NCBI RefSeq assembly: GCF_040054535.1
Contig: NC_090795.1
Span: 4,005,501 to 4,069,500, forward strand
Origin: Antennarius striatus
Taxonomy: Eukaryota > Chordata > Actinopteri > Lophiiformes > Antennariidae
Reading direction: 5' to 3'
DNA length: 64,000 bases
Part shown: piece by piece, positions 23,838 to 64,000 of the stretch
How the letters are laid out: the number at the start of each line of letters is the position of its first letter
How positions within the stretch are numbered: the stretch's first letter is position 1
Notes under the pieces: model-generated
Told to the model about the DNA's origin: nothing
Database searches by the model: none
What the model saw: only the letters and a program-made list of their open reading frames with translations
Translations under genes and position numbers: made by a program

Positions 23838-26153
23838 TTGCTGTTGAGATTAGGATTCAGATCAAAGATGCTGCAGACGGAGATGCAGGTGCTGAAAGAC
23901 GAGCTGTCCACCTCTAACTTGTTGGTGAGTGACGAGGAAGATGAATAGAATCTGTTAAACTCTTGGATAAAGCCACTTTATATGTGGCAAGTGTTGCTCT
24001 GACAAGTCTAAAATTCTAAACACATGGTTGTAATTCCAGAGTCTTTCAAGCTCCCCCCCATCCAGCTTGTTCATATCAGAATCTAAATGTCTGTCGTTCC
24101 TCTATCGTCCACCAGGCGACCCAAATAAACGTCAGATCGGAGCCGCTGTCTGAGGCGCAGCTGGCCGAGATCCACAACCAGGTTCAGCAGTACCTGGAGG
24201 GAAGCCTGGATCAAATCCAAGTGAGAACATCACTAAGAACTCAGCTTTGTTTCTGACTCTAGTCTTTCGAAGCCTTTAAATTTCTCACCGCACGGCTCCT
24301 GATTACAGGTCACAAGTATCAAGCAGGTCGATGCAGCGTTCAAGCAGTTCAAGCGTGCTGTGCAGTGAGTCTCATCCACATTCTGATGCCTGAATATTCA
24401 AAATATTGTGTCGATGGCCCTTTATATTTGACTCAGCATGTTTTTGTTGTTGTGCGTGAGCAGGGAGAAGAAGGCGAAAGCTCAGCTGAGCCAGAAAGAC
24501 CGGAGCGCTACCAAAGCTGCGATGAAGGTCAGTCGTCAGGCGATCCGGCGTTCAAGGCGCCTCGTAGGATGAGCAGCTGTGATTGTGTCTGTCTGGGAGT
24601 CTGTTTGGTGACTGAATCATTGCGACTGAGCTTTGATCAGGTGTTGCTTTCAGGAGTGGGGGACCACATACAGAACTGAGGCTGTGGAGGACGGCGGTGT
24701 CGAGGTTCCTGGTCAGCGGCTGCCTCTGTTCAGCTCTCCTCCTCCCAAAGAAGAAGCCTTTGAGTGGTTTAAGGAGGGACAAGGCAGCAAGTTCAACACC
24801 GCTTTTGAGGAGAACAAAGCTGCTCTACTGAAACGTCGGAGCAAAATTCAACGGCTCAGCCAGACGGTCAACACCTTCAAGTGGGAGATTGACGCCATGC
24901 AGAAGGAAGAGGAGCTGAGACAAAGCCAAGGTGCTTGTTCACAAACAAACAAAAAAAAAGCTCAGCTGCTGAGAGATCGAACTGATGTGTTTCTCTTTGA
25001 CTGAAGGTCAGAGGTCGGCGACGGAACCAAAATCCAAACCATCACTGCAGCTCAAGGAGCTGAAGGCATGTTACCGGGTGAAATGTGAGGCGCTACACAA
25101 GATCAAGACAAAGGTCAACTTCTGCCAGCAGATCCTGGATCAGCAATGGCAGGAATTGATTGCTGGTCAGTTTCCACAAGTACCTTATTTCTTCTTCTGT
25201 GGTTCAGCTCAGACCCAGAACACACAGCCTGTTAGTTGAAGCTCCGATCCAAAACACGTTTGACTTTAGACAGAGGACAAATGATCAGTTGCTTGTGTTC
25301 CAGAATTTGAGAGCTGGTATAAGAAGTCTTTCCTGGTGCCTGAAGACGGGGAGGTAAGACCACGTTTTGTATTCACTGGTTTATCTCTCACACGGGAGGT
25401 TGAATCATGCTTCAGGTTCGTTGCTACAAGACTGGCGCGATTTTTCTTCGATGCGTTTGGACGTTACATTACCCTGGCTACCTCAGGCAGGAGTCTGCCC
25501 GACAAACACATCTTTATCCGCCTCATGTGCCGCCTCGGCACTGGTGGGTGTCCAGAATGTGGTCATGTAAACAAAATCATTTAAAGTCCTTGTTAAGGTT
25601 TTACTCTTCTCTCTGCAGAGGATTGGTCGTTACCCCCCAGACGTCGTCTTCCTCTAATTGACGCCTGTATTTTCAACATCAGGATTCACGTGTTAGAAAG
25701 ATTTAATCCAATTTCCAGTTTTCCACATGAGATCTTCTGCCAATGATTCAAAACATCAAGCACAAAAGATACAAGAAATCAACTTCTTAAATGAAAAGTA
25801 AATTTTATTATTCCTGAACCACAAAATAGACTTCTTTGGTTGTACAAATTCACTAGTTACAGTCTTGTATGAGCGCTAACCCTTGACCCTAGGACTTCTG
25901 GCCCTTTCTCTCCAACGCATATGCAAGTAAAAGCCCCCGAAGAGAACTCAAGACAGAAGAATAAACAAAAAAACAAAACTGAAACACTGCATTAATAATG
26001 TAGTGAAACCCATCTGAAACTAAGATTTACCCAGTTAAAAAAGGAGATATCAGCCGTTGTAAATGTTACTGAATTTCAGTCAGTAAAAACAACATGAGAG
26101 CTATCATTAGACCCTACGTTCAGTTAACAATGCTACCATGCTGTGATTCTGCA
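23838..26153. repeat. right arm of large inverted duplication
   Basis: Inverted partner of 18806-21456. It begins at gctgttgagattag (compare gctgttgtgattag in kif9 intron 9, gene strand) and ends at atgctgtgattctgcaa. It is about 330 bp shorter than the left arm, mostly because the segment from within kif9 exon 14 through intron 15 is deleted. Confidence 0.88.
23868..25570 (+). CDS. motor-less kif9-like tail paralogue (inverted duplicate, open in all exons)
   Basis: join(23868..23924, 24116..24220, 24309..24364, 24464..24527, 24654..24930, 25007..25165, 25304..25353, 25487..25570), 283 residues, MLQTEMQVLKDELSTSN to a TAA at 25568. Each exon corresponds to a kif9 tail exon (10-19) and keeps GT-AG sites, length and phase. 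Differences are substitutions, a 4-codon insertion in the 24464 exon, and one fused exon (24654-24930) in which kif9 exons 14 and 16 are joined in frame with exon 15 and two introns deleted. The last exon encodes a different C-terminus. There is no motor domain, so it could at most bind kif9 tail partners. Start codon choice and expression are inferred; a decaying pseudogene is the alternative. Confidence 0.5.
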
Positions 26154-26519
26154 AAAAATACCCATGAGATACAAAAACAAAGTCTGAAGAGGAATTTCTA
26201 ATCAGTTCTGCTTCTCTTTGTTCTCCCATTAAAAAACCAGTATACATGCAGAGAGCGTCCCAATACCAAACCCGTCCAAACCCAGACGCATTGGCAGGCC
26301 TGACAATCGGTCTAGTCACCGTTGGCTCAGTTTCAAACCCAAAGTTTGTGTTTCCATTCAGTATTTGTACATTATTCACACAATAATAAATGATTTTTTT
26401 CAGTGGCATCAGATTTAAATTAACCATAGACAATAAAAAAACAAAAACATACCTGCTACCTTCACGTCCTTCTGGAACACCTCCAGATAATTCAAGGGTA
26501 GAAATGAAGGATTCACATT
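25571..26519. other. 3' flank of the kif9-like copy, tail-to-tail with scrib
   Basis: No gene. Up to 26153 this is duplicated kif9 3'-flank sequence; beyond that it is unique AT-rich sequence leading to the scrib poly(A) site. The kif9-like copy (plus) and scrib (minus) converge here. Confidence 0.6.
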
Positions 26520-27455
26520 GATAAAACAAACGAAAAGTACCTTTTATTTAGTAAGTGATTTTAAAAACACAAAACTTTACATGTATGTTTGATATTCGGA
26601 GCCGTTTGTGTGTCAATCTGACAGGTCAGTGCTGCCCCCCCTCCCACACACACACACAGGTGGAATGTAACATAGTCTATTACTCCTGCCAGAGCCGCCG
26701 TGGCGCCGCTCGATCCCGTGTTCAGTCGTGTGGAGTGTCGTCAGCCATATAAAGTGATAGTATTCCAATATTTGAAAGATTGGACTCGTTTTTTTCTGAT
26801 AAGCATTGATATTTCTTTTGTACCCAGAAGAACCGGATGTGTCAAACAGTGTAAAATAGAAGGCCTTCGAGGATTAAAACAATAAATTACTTAAGATAAA
26901 TGTTGCTTAAAAAGCTCATCAGTGGCAGTGCAAAAAAAACAAAACTAAAAATGTGACTGTGAAGGTAGCAGGATGTTCCCTCAATTAATATATACACCCC
27001 TGACATTTTATAATCTATTCAATAAAGCCTAAATATTGTTAGTATCGCTACGACCCATTTCTTTCTTTTTTTTTCTTCCAGTATATTTTCTTGGAACAGC
27101 AAAATTATTAAGAGGTGCGAAAATGACAAACTAAAGACTTCAGTTACCTCTTTTTGAAAAATAGATCAGCTTCTACAAAGTAGAACAAAAACAAAGCTAT
27201 CCTAGCTAACCACGCTAGCTCTCTGCCCCCCTTTGAGGGACTGTTGAGAAGCCTGCCAGCTTGTGGGGTGAGACCGGCACGCAGGATATGAGTGTGTGTG
27301 TGTGACTACTGTCGTCTCTGCAGTGGTTATATAGGAGTAGATCTCACTCTACTGACACTGTAGTGTTTAAAAGGACTCAGCACCCACATTTGTCCACCAG
27401 TGTTCCACAGTCTATTTCCATGGGTTCTGTTTGGATTCCGTCCTGGCGTGAGGTG
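26520..27455 (-). other. scrib: scrib 3'UTR and poly(A) signal
   Basis: Sequence downstream of the scrib stop on the minus strand. A gene-strand AATAAA at 26543-26548 would give a 3'UTR of about 930 nt. No competing ORF. Extent is inferred from the hexamer only. Confidence 0.5.

Positions 27456-64000
<36,545 letters not shown>

Overview
The window looks like vertebrate, almost certainly teleost fish, chromosomal DNA. It has compact multi-exon genes with GT-AG introns and matching phases, long (CA)n/(TG)n microsatellites and hAT-type DNA transposon sequence, and it lacks mammalian Alu/L1 sequence. All gene calls come from reading splice sites and translated exons by eye. No database search was run.

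Layout. (1) 1-2700, plus strand: the last two coding exons and 3'UTR of a tmem108 (retrolinkin)-like gene. (2) 5520-9515, plus strand: complete five-exon cdv3. (3) 9.5-18.8 kb: a repeat-rich accessory block. It holds a full-length hAT transposase ORF (13692-15842), a second partial copy of the same transposon's 5' region, a nested 758-bp insertion, two minisatellites, a tRNA-like SINE head and exon-like coding remnants. (4) 18.8-26.15 kb: kif9 (kinesin-9 family motor, minus strand, 19 exons, 729 codons) inside a large imperfect inverted duplication. The 3' half of kif9 is copied in opposite orientation just upstream of its own start codon. That copy keeps open reading frames and splice sites through eight exons and would encode a motor-less 283-residue protein. 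A foldback palindrome lies at the inner breakpoint. (5) 26.5-64 kb, minus strand: scrib (Scribble planar cell polarity protein), with LRR block, four PDZ domains and a long disordered C-terminal tail. At least 45 coding exons are readable (about 1970 codons); the first exon(s), encoding roughly the N-terminal 50 residues, lie beyond the right edge.

The genes are not an operon-like unit. tmem108-cdv3 adjacency matches human 3q22.1, while KIF9 (human 3p21.31) and SCRIB (human 8q24.3) come from elsewhere, so the repeat-rich block marks a synteny junction. Points most worth a second look: the kif9 inverted duplication with its intact tail-only copy, the run of phase-0 symmetric scrib exons (one with a GC donor), and two scrib acceptors that abut (UG)n repeats.
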